In this document: positions 1 to 41,487 of the stretch, in pieces
Position numbering within the stretch: position 1 is the first letter of the stretch
Layout of the letters: each line of letters begins with the position of its first letter
The notes under the pieces: generated by a model
Seen by the model: the letters and a program-made list of their open reading frames with translations, nothing else
Told to the model about the DNA's origin: nothing
The model's database searches: none
Translations under genes and position numbers: made by a program
Assembly: GCA_028829895.1 (NCBI GenBank)
Contig: CM054177.1
Coordinates: forward strand, 52,821,164 to 52,885,163
Origin: Sinotaia quadrata
Taxonomy: Eukaryota > Mollusca > Gastropoda > Architaenioglossa > Viviparidae
DNA length: 64,000 nucleotides
Direction: 5' to 3'

Positions 1-561
1 TACTTAACAGTTTTCGGACTGAGCGAGGGTTAAGGTTAAATAATAAAATAAGTATTTGTTATGAAGCAAAATTCTTTATCCAGCACATTTGTTGGCAGAA
101 TAATGACATTTATAATAATTACATAACTTTAGATACGTCATCCCTTACCATAGAATAAGACTTTTCCGTTAACACTATTAAATTTAATTGTTGCAATAAC
201 CTAATTATAATATTTAGCTGTACTTAAGTAGCTCTATAATGACGCTTGCAATGATATGACTTCGTTTCATTCTAATAGCGTTTCAATAACATTAAAATTT
301 ACCCAGAAATCAATTGCAAACGGAATGCTGTCCAAGGAACATTGGACATTAATAAATTGCAAAAGAACACATTTGTAAAAGATACACGTGAGCACGAGGA
401 AAGATAATATGGCATCATTATCGGACCACATTACTGACTTATGGCCGATCGGGTGCTTGTTAAAGCCCGCGCCGATCTCAAATGACGATCATGCGACGTC
501 ATCACCACTAAAATTGTTTACTTTTTTTTTTAAAGCGCCACATCATGTCGACAGAAAAGCT

Positions 562-712
562 GCGTGTTTGAGAATAGTGGTTCCTTTCAGTTTCGAGGGA
601 GGGAGCCGCCTGTTTGGGAATAGTGGCCTCTTTCAGCGTGGAGGGAAAGTTGGGGAGGGGTGCTTGTTTGGGAATAATAGCTTCTTTCAGTTTGAAGGAA
701 GTGGGATTCATA
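562..712. repeat. Tandem repeat, 3 imperfect units of ~46-55 bp
   Basis: Units share GTTTGGGAATAGTGG and CTTTCAG followed by a G-rich stretch. Open frames across it on both strands are repeat artefacts. Confidence 0.75.
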
Positions 713-821
713 ACTCAATACATTCTGGACAGTACTTACATTTACCAATTTAAACATTTAAAATGAAAGAAAATGAGAAAGTCGACTAAAATAATACATT
801 AGTAAGTGTGTTCAAATGCTC

Positions 822-1066
822 TGTCGTTTCATTCTGAAATTACAGTCTCAAAAGTGGCGTTATTTAATTCTAAAATTATAGTCTCAAAGGTGTGTATCTT
901 GTTCTAAATTTACAGTTTCAAAAGTTGTTCCATTTCATTCTAAAATTAATCTAAAAAAATGTCATTTTATTTTAAAATTAGTCTCAAAACATGTGTCATT
1001 TCATTCTAAAATGAGTCTCAAAACTTGTGTCATTTCATTTTAAAATTAGTTTCAAAATTTGCGCTT
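822..1066. repeat. Degenerate tandem repeat, ~35 bp, about 7 units
   Basis: Units share TTTCATTCTAAAATTA and GTCTCAAAA with small indels. Confidence 0.75.
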
Positions 1067-1363
1067 TGGATTGAATAATAGTATGATGCAGTTTACTATT
1101 ACTGCTTGCGATGTATTAGCGAGCGAATTCAGCTATAGATGTTGGTTTCGTGTGCCACTCTCACTCCATTTGTTTTGTATATCTTGGTGAATTCAATTAC
1201 ATATGTTGGTTTCGTGTACCATACTCACTTCACCTGTATCTTGCAGCTTTGCCATGAATACAATCACAAAGCAATGTAATGAGAACACACTAGACAGAGC
1301 AATAGACAAGAGAAATGACCCGCCCTTATTTACGTTCACTTGTGTCCAGACAGTCTAGAACAG

Positions 1364-1500
1364 AAAGGTCTGTCTGATAAATGAAATGGTACTACTTAAC
1401 ATGTAACTAAAGGTCTGTCTGATAAATGAAATGGCACTATTTAACATGTAACAAAAGGTATGTCTGATAAATGAAATGGTACTATTTATATGTAACAAAA
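1364..1500. repeat. Tandem repeat, ~45 bp, 3 units
   Basis: Units share GGTCTGTCTGATAAATGAAA and AACATGTAAC. Confidence 0.85.
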
Positions 1501-1736
1501 TGATGGATTGAAACCACCAGTTGTTTAAAATTGTCATTAAAAAAAAAAAGAAGAAGATGAAGCAATGATTACAGTTGAAATACTAAATGAAAGTTATAAT
1601 GTCATGAATGTTCACTCTGTTACTGAGTAAATGAATACTTCTTCAGTTCGGTATGTCAGCACTCTACAAAAGTAAACAATAAATGCAACGCATTGTGTCT
1701 CCTTTGGAGGATGTTTATAGAACGTTGAATTCTTGC

Positions 1737-1835
1737 AAAGGGTGTCTTCACAGGCAAGGTTGTATTCCAAGGTAGGGTGTCTTCACAGGCCAGGCAAGGT
1801 TGTGTTTCAAGGGAGGGTGTCTTCACAGGCAATGT
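1737..1835. repeat. Tandem repeat, ~40 bp, 3 units
   Basis: Units share AGGGTGTCTTCACAGGC followed by AAGGTTG. Confidence 0.85.
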
Positions 1836-1891
1836 TGCCGACTGACGGTACGCGGTCTATAATATGCAAACTGAGTCACAATTGTAGCACA

Positions 1892-2281
1892 GACCCGGGG
1901 TAGCAGGTATGTGTTTCATAGGCCCGGGGTAGCAGGTATGCGTATCACAGGCCCGGGGTAGCAGGTATGTGTCTCACAGGCCCGGGGTAGCAGGTATGTG
2001 TCTCATAGGCCCAGGGTAGCAGGTATGTGTCTCACAGGCCCGGGGTAGCAGGTATGTGTCTCACAGGCCCGGGGTAGCAGGTATGTGTCTCACAGGCCCG
2101 GGGTAGCAGGTATGTGTCTCATAGGCCTGGGGTAGCAGGTATGTGTCTCACAGGCCCGGGTTAGCAGGTATGTGTATCACAGGCCCGGGGTAGCAGGTAT
2201 GTGTCTCACAGGCCCGGGGTAGCAGACATGTGTCTCACAGGCCCGGGGTAGCAGGTATGTGTCTCACAGGCCCGGGGTCGC
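1892..2281. repeat. Minisatellite, 29 bp, about 13 units
   Basis: The unit holds CCCGGGGTAGCAGGTATGTG then TCTCACAGG. It is GC-rich compared with its surroundings and has few substitutions. Confidence 0.95.
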
Positions 2282-2414
2282 TGGTCGTAGTCTCAAACTA
2301 AAAGTGGAGCGGTCAAGAGTCAAAGCTTGTGAATACATTTGAGTACGAGTGCTTCCTTAGAAAAAAGTTTGAGATTGCATCATTATTCAACATTTTCAGT
2401 GTCATTTTAAGTAC

Positions 2415-2680
2415 TACGTACTGATAATGTGTGTACTCAATCAGTTGTACTGATAATGTGTGTACTCAATCAGTTGTACTGATAATGTGTGTACTCAATC
2501 AGTTGTACTGATAATATGTGTACTCAGTCAGTTGTACTGAAAATGTGTGTACTCAATCATTTGTACTGATAATGTGTGTACTCAATCAGATGTGCTGATA
2601 ATGTGTGTACTCAATTAGTTATGCTGATAATGTGTGTACTCAAATAGTTGTACTGATAATGTGTGTACTCAATCAGTTGA
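2415..2680. repeat. Minisatellite, 29 bp, 9 units
   Basis: The unit holds ACTGATAATGTGTGTACTCA then ATCAGTTGT. It is unrelated in sequence to the preceding 29-bp array but has the same period. Confidence 0.95.
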
Positions 2681-3261
2681 GCAACTATTACAATCTGTGC
2701 AACACGCTTTGCAATGCTCATACTCATATATAATACTGTGATTGAGTTAATAAAATTATCTTGCCCAAGCTAATATTCATGATGTCATATAACATGAATA
2801 AAAAGCAACAATAAGTCCTTGTAAACAAAAATACTAAAGTTAATAACTTTATTTGACTAATCAAAACAGCAAGTCACTAGCTAAATATATCTATCTTCTA
2901 TTCAGGAGATGCAGTCATTCTAATATAGAGCTGTATTGCATGAACAGATAATAACACAATGTGTCATCAAGTGGTAACGAATTCATATTTAAAAGTGCTA
3001 AAATAATTATTATAACTAATCCTTAAACAGATAGAAGACAGAATGATTAGAATATACGTCAATAAAAGTTGTATTTTAATCTATATTTCAGAAAGTATCA
3101 AAGGTTTATCAAAAATTATCAGAAAGTTACATAGACAAAAATTGCTCTTTCATATCTTTGAAAAATAATTTAGAATTATAACAATGGTAAAATATAAATC
3201 ACATGCTATTTCCTCATGATGTAAAAGTAGATGGATAGATTAACAGACAGAGAGGTAGACG

Positions 3262-3263
<2 letters not shown>

Positions 3264-3348
<85 letters not shown>
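3264..3348. repeat. (GATA)n microsatellite
   Basis: About 21 uninterrupted tetranucleotide units, with a decayed GATA/GACA lead-in from 3232. Confidence 0.97.
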
Positions 3349-3349
<1 letters not shown>

Positions 3350-3372
3350 GTGTTCATATACTAATTCTAGAA

Positions 3373-3750
3373 AATTCCCATGTCCCCCCTCACTTTCTAG
3401 TCTTATTATTTAATAAAACCAGTTATAATTCCCATGTCCCCCCTCACTTTCTAGTCTTATTATTTAATAAAACCAGTTAAAATTCCCATGTCCCCCCTCA
3501 CTTTCTAGTCTTATTATTTAATAAAACCAGTTAAAATTCCCATGTCCCCCCTCACTTTCTAGTCTTATTATTTAATAAAACCAGTTAAAATTCCCATGTC
3601 CCCCCTCACTTTCTAGTCTTATTATTTAATAAAACCAGTTAAAATTCCCATGTCCCCCCTCACTTTCTAGTCTTATTATTTAATAAAACCAGTTAAAATT
3701 CCCATGTCCCCCCTCACTTTCTAGTCTTATTATTTAATAAAACCAGTTAT
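3373..3750. repeat. Minisatellite, 54 bp, 7 near-identical units
   Basis: Units begin at 3373, 3427, 3481, 3535, 3589, 3643 and 3697. Each holds CCCATGTCCCCCCTCACTTT and TTAATAAAACCAGTTA. Nearly all units are identical, so the array is recently expanded or homogenised. Confidence 0.97.
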
Positions 3751-4314
3751 AATAAGAGAAAGCAAATAGTGCGAATATACTGACTCAAAATAGTAGTCTG
3801 CCTATGCTTACCCTGCCTTAGGTTTGAAGATTGTTCCAGAAACGAGTAAGGTTCAGACATCAAAGAGGCCAATAAGAAGACTTCTTCATTTCCTTATCAT
3901 GCAAAAGAATGTCGTACCAAAGTGTGTCAGGCCACTGGACTGTGGCTTTCCTCATAAGGATAAAAGTGTTTTCTTTTATTGCTCAGTAAGGATGTTTGCT
4001 TTATCATACTTCATTTTATGAACAATGTCAACTTTTCCAAAACGGTTATAATGATTAGCAAACTAAAAACATTGCTCAAACAACTATTTATGAATAATAT
4101 ATTAATGACGTTGCCGGAACTAACTATTTGAATGAGTGGAATCAAATAAACTTATGTATTCTAAATTTCTATCTTTAAAAATGCACTATAATTTTGCTAA
4201 AACTTTATTTCATGAATAATATCCATACGAACTTTAATACAGTTTTTCAAAATACCAAACTTTGACACTGATTTATTTTCAAATAGTATACTACCAAACT
4301 TTTCATGATAGTTC

Positions 4315-4440
4315 TTTTAAGAGTAGTATATAATGAACTTTAAATCATTATTTTTAAGAGTAATATATAATGAACTTTAAATCATTATTTTTAAGAGTAG
4401 TATTCAATGAATTTTGAATTACTATTTTATGATTAGTAAA
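4315..4440. repeat. Degenerate tandem repeat, ~41 bp, 3 units
   Basis: Units share TTTAAGAGTAGTATATAATG and AACTTTAAATCATTA. Confidence 0.75.
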
Positions 4441-4911
4441 CAAATGAATTTTGCCTTTATTTGAATATAAAAGTAACTGGTAATTTCAAAATCAGGAGGA
4501 GATTATTCGTCTCAGTCTGGAAATAACTACGAGCTTAACTACTAACGTCGTTTAAGAGTGTGTGGGTTGTCGCCTTTCATTTCTGGGACAGATGCACATC
4601 TTTTGACGCTTAATTTCTGGGACAGATGCACATGATTTGACATTCGGAAGGAAACAGCTCAGTCAAACGAAAGTGTGAAAACCCGATTGCCGGCAAAGTT
4701 CTCCCCGACCAAGGAATTTCAATAACTTGCTCGCGAGTACAACGCGCCGGTCAAACTTTGAGAAAGAAACGATAAATCATTCCGTCCACCAAAGCCCAGA
4801 GATCGATTCAAAGATTTCCTGCATTTAAGAAATTTGTCAGAGGGAGGGCTGCGATGAATGGACAGCTCGGGATGAGGAGGCGCCATTACTTGTGTTACTA
4901 CTGACAGCGGG

Positions 4912-5290
4912 CTTGTTACACAGCTTTACGTGCTGTATTCACCAGCTACATGCAATTGTACACAGTTTTACGTGTTGTATTCACTAGCTACATGCCCACT
5001 TTTACACAGCTTTACATGTTGTATTCACTAGCTACATGCCCACTTTTACACAGCTTTACATGTTGTATTCACTAGCTACATGCCCACTTTTACACAGCTT
5101 TACATGTTGTATTTATTAGCTACATGCAATGTGCTGCCCACATTTACCCAGCTTTACATGCTGTATTCACTAGCTACATGCAATGTGTTGCCCACTTTTA
5201 CACAGCTTTACATGTTGTATTCACTAGCTACATTCAATGTGCTGCCCACTTTTACACAGCTATACATGTTTATTCACTAGCTACATGCCC
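4912..5290. repeat. Minisatellite, ~42-49 bp, about 8 units
   Basis: Units share ACACAGCTTTACATGTTGTA and TTCACTAGCTACATG. Two length classes alternate, with or without AATGTGCTG. Confidence 0.9.
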
Positions 5291-5394
5291 ACTTTCTCAC
5301 CGATGTAGTATAGTGTATGACTGGAGTGTATGCAAAATATTTTGGACAACAAGGCTATTCTTGGATCAGCTTTTCTGCTAGGGCTGATTTCAGT

Positions 5395-5915
5395 GTACCT
5401 TGTACGATAGGACTGTAATCAATTCTACTATATATATAGGGCTATAATCAGAGTAATTCTATTATTTATAGGGATAAATCAGAGTAATTCTACTATATAC
5501 AGGGATAAAATCTGAGTAATTATACTATATATAGGGCTTTAATCATAATAATTCTATTATATATAGGGATAAAATCAGAGTAATTCTACTATATACAGGG
5601 ATAAAATCTGAGTAATTATACTATATATAGGGCTTTAATTAGAGTGATTCTATTATATATAGGGATAAAATCAGAGTAATTCTACTATATATAGGGATAA
5701 AATCTGAGTAATTATACTATATATATATAGGGATAAAATCTGAGTAATTATACTATATGTATTGCAAAAATCAGAGCAATCATACTAATAGGATAAAATC
5801 AGAGTAATTATGTTGTAAGGTTAAAGTCAAAGTAATTATACTATATGACTAAAATCAGACTAATTATAATATAGGGCTAAAATCAGAGTAATTATACTAT
5901 ATGGATAAAATCAGA
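5395..5915. repeat. Minisatellite, ~32-33 bp, about 15 units
   Basis: Units share GGATAAAATCAGAGTAATT followed by a TACTATATATA stretch of variable length. It ends just before a dispersed repeat. Confidence 0.9.
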
Positions 5916-5917
5916 GT

Positions 5918-6257
5918 AAATTTAATTTATTGATCTTCTTACACATATTGATAATCTTATGTTGGAGAAGAAAGTGGGTGGATGGGGGCTCGCTAAATAT
6001 AGATTAAAGATGGAATTGTCTTCTCCTTTAGGTTTTCCACCTATGGAAATATTGTGGGAGTGCAAATGTTGTCTTTAATGTTGTGGAAGAGAGAAAACTT
6101 TTAGAGCGCATGTATATCCGCCATGTGAGAGAGGTGAGCAGTGTCTTCTGGAGAGTTATTAATAACATAAATTAAGATTCTCATCACTTGTAATTAGTTT
6201 TGTAGGATTATTTAATTAATAAATATCATAACCATAACTAGTGGTGTTCGTGTCACA
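5918..6257 (+). repeat. Dispersed repeat, copy A
   Basis: About 340 bp, alignable by eye with 39561-39934 (same strand) and 11533-11878 (opposite strand). Shared blocks: TTTATTGATCTTCTTACACA, GGTTTTCCACCTATGGAAAT, GGAAGAGAGAAAAC, TATCCGCCA, AAATTAAGATTCTCATCACT, and a 3' block resembling ACCATAACTAGTGGTGTTCG. It looks like a short mobile repeat (SINE- or MITE-like); no termini or target duplication could be fixed. Confidence 0.8.
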
Positions 6258-6261
6258 AGTC

Positions 6262-7235
6262 TCTTTACTCCGATAAGTTGGATAGCAAACAATATCGCTC
6301 CATTTACTCCGATAAGTTGGATAGCAAATAATATTGGTCCATTTACTCCGATAAGTTGGATAGCAAACAATATTGGTCCATTTACTCCGATAAGTTGGAT
6401 AGCAAACAATATTGGTCCATTTACTCCGATAAGTTGGATAGCAAACAATATTGGTCCATTTACTCCGATAAGTTAGATAGCAAACATTATTGGTCCATTT
6501 ACTTCGATAAGTTGGATAGCAAACAATATTGGTCCATTTACTTAAGTAAATAGGATATCAAATAATATTGGTCCCTTTACTTAAGTAAGTAGGATACCAA
6601 ATAATATTGGTCCATTTATTTCATTAAATAGGAAACAAAACAATATTATTCCATCTACTTCAATAAATAGGATACAAAATAATATTGATCCATTTATTTC
6701 GATGAAAATGATACCAAACAATATTGGTCCATTTAGTATGACAAATAGGATACAAAGATTATTGGTCCCTTTTATTTTGATAGGTACGGTATTAAACAAT
6801 ATTGGTACATTTACTTCGATAAGTAGGATACCAAAAATATCGGTCCCTTTACTTTGGCAAATATGATACTGAATAATATTGTTTCATTTACTCTGATAAG
6901 TACGGTACTAAACAATATTGGTCCCTTTATTTCGATAAGTAGGGTACCAAACAATATTGGTGCTTTACTTCGATAAGTACGGTCATAGAAAATATTGGTC
7001 CCTTTACTTTGATAAGTACGGTACTAAGCAATATTGGTCCGTTCACTTCGATATATAAGGATATCAAACAATATTGGTCCGTTTACTTCAATAATAAGGA
7101 TACGAAAAACGTATTGGTCCGTTTACTTCCATATGTCGGATACCAAACAATATTGATCCGTTCACTCCAATAAGTTGGATACCCAACTCTTTTGGTCTGT
7201 TCACTTCAATAAGTAGGATGCCAAACAATGTTGAA
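6262..7235. repeat. Minisatellite, 39 bp, about 25 units
   Basis: Units hold TTACTCCGATAAGTTGGATA and AACAATATTGGTCCA. The first seven units are almost identical and later ones diverge increasingly. Since 39 is 13 codons, stop-free frames run across it on both strands; these are not genes. Confidence 0.95.
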
Positions 7236-7624
7236 GCAATCTCTTTTACAATAATGACTACAATTCCATTCACTCTTTCTTGGCGCCTTGTTCAGTTACA
7301 CACAATTACAAGACATAATGCAAGGAAACCGAGGCGTACCGCCCGCCCACCCTGCACCTCCATCCCCTTTTGCACGTCTATCTAAAGACAAGATGATAAA
7401 ATAGCGTAATAATGGGCAAGCGCCTGTCTCCTTGCTATCCATGCTACAGTAAGGCGGTCCGAGCAAAACGGTCTTACGTCTAGCTTGTAGCACGTGTAGC
7501 CACGCTATCTGCTACTCACCCTGCTTGTAACGGGTAGTCGCTCGATTGCTAAAGGTCCTCCCTGTACTTCCCTACTTGAATTGTTAAATGCTACTCGACC
7601 TGCCTGGATGGTTGCACGACCTTA

Positions 7625-7711
7625 TGAGTGAGTGAGTGAGTGAGTGAGTGAGTGAGTGAGTGAGTGAGTGAGTGAGTGAGTGAGTGAGTGAGTGAGTGAG
7701 TGAGTGAGTGC
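7625..7711. repeat. (TGAG)n microsatellite abutting the exon 7 donor
   Basis: About 22 units. On the minus strand intron 7 starts GTAAGCACTCACTCAC, so the repeat occupies the intron from about position +5. Confidence 0.97.
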
Positions 7712-7715
7712 TTAC

Positions 7716-37156
<29,441 letters not shown>

Positions 37157-37239
37157 GGTGTCTCGTTTTCAGCAGAGAGTGTCTGTGTGAAATATAAGGA
37201 AGTGTCAATTGTAAATTATAAAATAAATATAGCAGGTTA

Positions 37240-37445
37240 TTTGAAGCATCATTAAAATAATTTAACATCATTAAAACATTGCTTCATCAGTAAAATAATG
37301 TAATATCATTAAAACATTGTTACATCAGTAAAATAATGTAACATCATTAAAACATTGCTACATCAGTAAAATAATGTAACATCATTAAAACATTACTATA
37401 TCAGTAAAATAATGTAACATAATTAAAACACTGCTGCATCAGTAA
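37240..37445. repeat. Minisatellite, ~38 bp, about 5 units, upstream of the receptor start codon
   Basis: Units hold AACATCATTAAAACATTGCT and ACATCAGTAAAATAATGT. It lies about 85 bp 5' of the start codon on the gene's strand. Confidence 0.93.
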
Positions 37446-37453
37446 ACTGTACA

Positions 37454-37600
37454 TGTTTCAATGCATGGCAGGACCGCCTTTGGTTGTACAGAAGTTAGAA
37501 TATAAGACAAGATGTTATTGGCACAACAAGTTTCAGTGCATGGCAAGACGCCATTGATTGTACACCAAATTAGAATGTATAATTAAGAAAGCAACATGCT
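37454..37600. repeat. Tandem duplication, ~75 bp, 2 units
   Basis: Both hold GTTTCARTGCATGGCARGAC and TTGTACA, then TTAGAAT. Confidence 0.8.
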
Positions 37601-37779
37601 GACACTTAATTTACAACAGAAATACTGTCTACTCGTTTAAGCAAATTCATTTGCCATTAGACTCTTAGTATTTAATTTAACTTCTAATAGTTCGCCTACT
37701 TTTTTGATGACGTAAGTTAGTTCTTTATTCTTGTTAAATGTACTCTTCCAATGCTGCTCGTATGTTATGCGGTCCTTTA

Positions 37780-38165
37780 GTTTTATGCTTTATGTATCTT
37801 TTTAGAGATGTAAACTTTGCATTATGTAGTCTTTTTAAGTCTGTAAGATTGGTTTGCTTAGTATTTTTACAGCTGTAAAAAGTTTGCTTAATATAATCTA
37901 TTGCATTGTTTAGTCTTTTTATAGCTATGAACCTTGATTTGTGTAGCCTTTTTATAGCTGTAAAAAATTTGCATTGTGTAGTCTTGTTATAGCTTTAAAC
38001 ATTGCTTTATGCAATTTTTTATGGCTGCAAATCTTGCTTTATGTAGTCTAATTCTTTAAACATTGCTTTATGCAATTTTTTATGGCTGTAAATCTTGCTT
38101 TATGTAGTCTAATTATAGCTGTAAACCTCCTGTTATATAGTCATTTGTAGCTGTATACCATTTTT
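37780..38165. repeat. Minisatellite, ~31 bp, left half
   Basis: Units share TTTTATAGCTGTAAAxxTTG and CTTTATGTAGTC. It continues at 38530 after an unrelated insert. Confidence 0.85.
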
Positions 38166-38530
38166 TCCCATTGACTTCTTTCCTTACAGGAACTGCAGTA
38201 GAATTTCCATCCTAAGTTGTTCTCGGTCTTGGATGGTCCTGTGAGGACTTTCTCTTTCTGGTTGACTGTGGACAGGGCGGCGATCTAGTGCGATACAGGC
38301 GGGTGTGTTGCTCTAGCAGTTAGTGTCGCTGCGATAGTTGTCAGTGGCCTAGCTATGGAATGTACAGGTTGTGCAATGGGAGGGGCGAGATCGTGACAGT
38401 GGAATGTATGTTGTATGCAACAGCCGGTTTTTTTAGTTTGAAATCGAAGGGGCCTACCACCGAAGCTCTGCACAAGCCGAAGGGGGGGACGTGCTATGCC
38501 ACTGGGTTGTGTAATTGGTTGTTGCTTATT
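38166..38530. other. GC-richer insert interrupting a minisatellite
   Basis: About 365 bp of non-repetitive, less AT-rich sequence between two parts of the same ~31-bp array. No terminal inverted repeats or clear target duplication were seen. Open frames on both strands have no family signature. Confidence 0.55.
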
Positions 38531-38880
38531 TTACAGGTTTTAACTGTAAAGATTGTAGTAAACTTTGCTTTGTGTATTTTATAGCTGTAAAACGTGTTTT
38601 ATGTAGTCGTTTTAAAACTGTAAAGTTTGCATTGTGTAGTCATTTTATAGCTGTAAATCTTTCTTTATACAGACTTTTATACTTGTAAACTTGGCTTCAT
38701 GTAGTTTTTATAACTTTAAACCTTGATTTAGGTAGTTCTTTTATAACTAACTGTAAATCTTGTTTATGAAGTCTGTGTATAGCTGTAAAATTTGCTTTAT
38801 ACAGTCTGTTTATAGTTGTAAACCATATTTTACGTAGTATTTTCTGGTAGTAAACCTTGCATTAAGAAGTCGTTTTCCCA
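38531..38880. repeat. Minisatellite, ~31 bp, right half
   Basis: Same unit as 37780-38165 (TATAGCTGTAAA, TTTATGTAGTC), more diverged. Confidence 0.83.
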
Positions 38881-39560
38881 CTTCTGATTACAATTACTAC
38901 TATACTCTACTAAATCACATTCAGATGTGAATCCAGCATTATCGTTGAACTTATCAAAAACGTTTTGCTGTAAGTTGATTCCTGTGAATTCCGTTTGAGA
39001 GCCAATATGACAGAAATTGAAGTTTGAGTTTGGTCTCGAGAATTCAGGAAGACTTTTTTTAACATTCCTTATGGCGCCTTGAGTAGTGCACATGAAGATT
39101 CTAGCACATACCACATTATGTGCTTTGATAGTGCATGCAAAGTTCTGGACTATTCCCACAGTATGCTTTGTGAGTGCATGAAAGATTCTGGAACAGTGTT
39201 GTAATGTGCCTAGAAGCGATATGTTTAACCGTCAACTAAATAATAATGACATTGACTTGTTGCAAATTGCGTGATTGTGAACACGTGACAGTGACAGGTG
39301 CCATCATTGAAAGTTTATGTACATTGACTATAATTAGCTCTCTAACTCCACTCTTCTTTCTATGATGAATTATACCCATGAACTTTATTATATATATATC
39401 TGATTATATATCTTGGTTTATATATATATATATATGTTCATTTGACTGCTGATGTCTATGATAGGATAGACTGAATGACTGTCTAGCATTAATCAAACGT
39501 GAGGTGATGTAAATGTCAGTGCTCTTTTGATTATATTCATATGTTGTATTTTTGATTGAC
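38881..39560. other. Upstream flank of the receptor gene, unrecognised
   Basis: Single-copy; (TA)-rich near 39390-39435. A 109-codon minus-strand open frame at 38830-39159 has no motif I know. Confidence 0.45.
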
Positions 39561-39934
39561 GATTTAATAAATTTATTGTTATATTTATTGACCTTCTTAC
39601 ACATATTGATAAACATATGCTGGAGAGATATTATGAGGAGGGGGGGCTCGCAAAATATAGATTAAAAGTCGGATTTATCTTCCCCTTTGGTAAGAGGTTT
39701 TCCACCTACGGAAATATTGTGTGACTGTAAATGTTTGTCTTTAATGTGGAAGAGAGAAAACGTTTCTACCGCCTGCATATCCGCCAAGTGCGAGAGATAA
39801 GTGGTGTCTTCTGGAGAATTATTAATAATATAAATTAAGATTCTCATCACTTATAATTAGTTATGGATGATTACAGAAGAAGAAGAAGAAGAAGAAGAAG
39901 AAGAACCATTGTCTAGGGTGGCGTTCTGTCACAG
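39561..39934 (+). repeat. Dispersed repeat, copy B
   Basis: Aligns with copies A and C (TTATTGACCTTCTTACACAT, GGTTTTCCACCTACGGAAAT, TATCCGCCAAGTG, GGTGTCTTCTGGAGAATTAT, 3' block ACCATTGTCTAGGGTGGCGT). Between GGATGATTA and ACCATTG it carries (GAA)n at about 39867-39905, the position where copy C carries AAT repeats. Confidence 0.8.
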
Positions 39935-40208
39935 TACTTATCCAAAACTTATTTGTGTCTATTGTTTGTCTTTATCCAGTGATGTGTTAATCCTGTATTG
40001 TTTCTGCATTGTCGTCCTTTGTTGTGTGCGTCCTTATCTAGTGATGTTTCTTTGGCTTTGGACACTAATGATAAATTGTTGCTACTCAATATTGCTTTTC
40101 TGTCTTAGTCTATAATTGCTCGTTTGTTCTTGTCCACTGTTATCCATTTTTGTTTGATTGGGTCTATTGTTATTTGTTGAATCAATTATTATTTATTTGT
40201 TGCTGTCC
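39935..40208. other. T-rich single-copy sequence
   Basis: No supported feature; open frames continue into the adjacent repeat. Confidence 0.4.
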
Positions 40209-40210
40209 AT

Positions 40211-40435
40211 TGTTGTTGCTTTATCATGCCCATTGTTGTTGCTTTATCATGCCCATTGTTGTTGCTTTATCATGCCCACTGTTGTTGCTTTATCATGCCC
40301 ACTGTTGTTGCTTTATCATGCCCACTGTTGTTGCTTTATCATGCCCACTGTTGTTGCTTTATCATGCCCACTGTTGTTGCTTTATCATGCCCATTGTTGT
40401 TGCTTTATCATGCCCATTGTTGTTTGCCCTGTCAT
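40211..40435. repeat. Minisatellite, 23 bp, about 10 units
   Basis: The unit holds TGTTGTTGCTTTATCATGCC then CAT or CAC. All three plus frames are open across it, giving overlapping spurious proteins of up to 181 codons. Confidence 0.95.
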
Positions 40436-40817
40436 TACTAATGTGTTGTTCGTTTTTGACTGTCCATCGTTATTTGTTTCCTTCTTCATTTTTATTGTTG
40501 TTTATCTTCTGCCATTGCGGTTTTCTTTATTATCGTTTGTGTTCAGTAGTTCCTATCATGTTGTTCAGTAGTTCCTGTATTGTCTTTTTGTTGTTTGCTC
40601 AAAATTGCTCCTATCGTTATTGTTGTTGTTCAATAGCTTCCATCGTTTCTTTGGTTCAACAGTTCTTATTGTGCTTGCTTGTTATGGTCCTTTGATGTTT
40701 GTCTATCTTTGTTTACTGCTGTTTGTTTCTCGTTACTCATTGTTGGCTGTTTTGTTTTTATATAGCTGTATAGCGTGTTTATCTCTCTTTGTCCATTCTT
40801 TTATTTTGTATTATCAA
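40436..40817. other. T-rich single-copy sequence
   Basis: Contains loose repeats of TTCAGTAGTTCCT-like motifs; no gene seen. Confidence 0.4.
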
Positions 40818-41108
40818 TATTGTTAGTTGTCATTGTCAACTATTATCTTATTTAGTTGTCATTGTCAACTAATGTCATGTTTAGTTGTCATTGTCAGCTA
40901 TTGTCTTGTTTAGTTTTCATTGTCAACTATTGGCTTGTTTAGTTTTCATTGTCAACTATTGGCTTGTTTAGTTGTCATTGTCAACTATTGCCTTGTTTAG
41001 TTGTCATTGTCAACTGTTGTCTTGTTTAGTTGTCATTGCCAACTATTGCCTTGTTTAGTTGTCATTGTCAACTATTGTCTTGTTTAGTTGTCATTGTCAA
41101 TTGCTTTG
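40818..41108. repeat. Minisatellite, 29 bp, 10 units
   Basis: The unit holds TGTCAACTATTGTCTTGTTT then AGTTGTCAT. 41110-41485 after it is unrecognised. Confidence 0.95.
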
Positions 41109-41487
41109 TAATATTGTTAGTTATTTTTCGTCAAGTATTCAACACTCTATTGCTTCTTTGTCATTATCCATTGTAGTAGTTGCTACAACTCAAATTCCTA
41201 CGCTAGCCGCAAGTATTTCTTCATAAGGCATTACGACACAACAACGTCAGCTGCCTGTATATTTATTTGGCTTCACGTCACGAAGTAAATATCCGCATAT
41301 CATATCATTAACAGTTTGAATTTTACCTCACGCCACTAGATGGAAAATAGAGCCATGACAATTTCTATAAAACTACAAGAAGATATTTTACATTATATCA
41401 AATTAAATGACAGATGACATAATAATCGACTGATGTTTTGTGACAGGGGAAATACTTTATTTGTGGACTTTTCATGACGGGCATAGA

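Larger units (their letters stand above)
1..7715 (-). other. nAChR intron 7, left end outside the window
   Basis: No exon-like sequence encoding TM4 is visible on the minus strand here. The span is filled by tandem arrays (listed separately) with single-copy AT-rich stretches at 1-560, 1070-1360, 2685-3230 and 3755-4310, in which I see nothing. 4440-4900 and 7240-7620 are less AT-rich, single-copy and unassigned; 4562-4650 holds two copies of a ~40-bp unit around TTCTGGGACAGATGCACAT. Confidence 0.6.

Noticed and set aside
1892..2281. CRISPR-like array of 29-bp repeats
   Set aside because: The units are contiguous with no unique spacers, and the DNA is an intron of an animal gene; it is a minisatellite. 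The same applies to the other 23-, 29- and 30-bp arrays.
38285..38584. Possible exons in the GC-richer block
   Set aside because: Frames are open on both strands, but no family motif or matched splice pair could be supported.
40150..40695. 181-codon plus-strand open frame
   Set aside because: It crosses a 23-bp array open in all three frames and a T-rich stretch; Cys/Leu/Val periodicity reflects the repeat.
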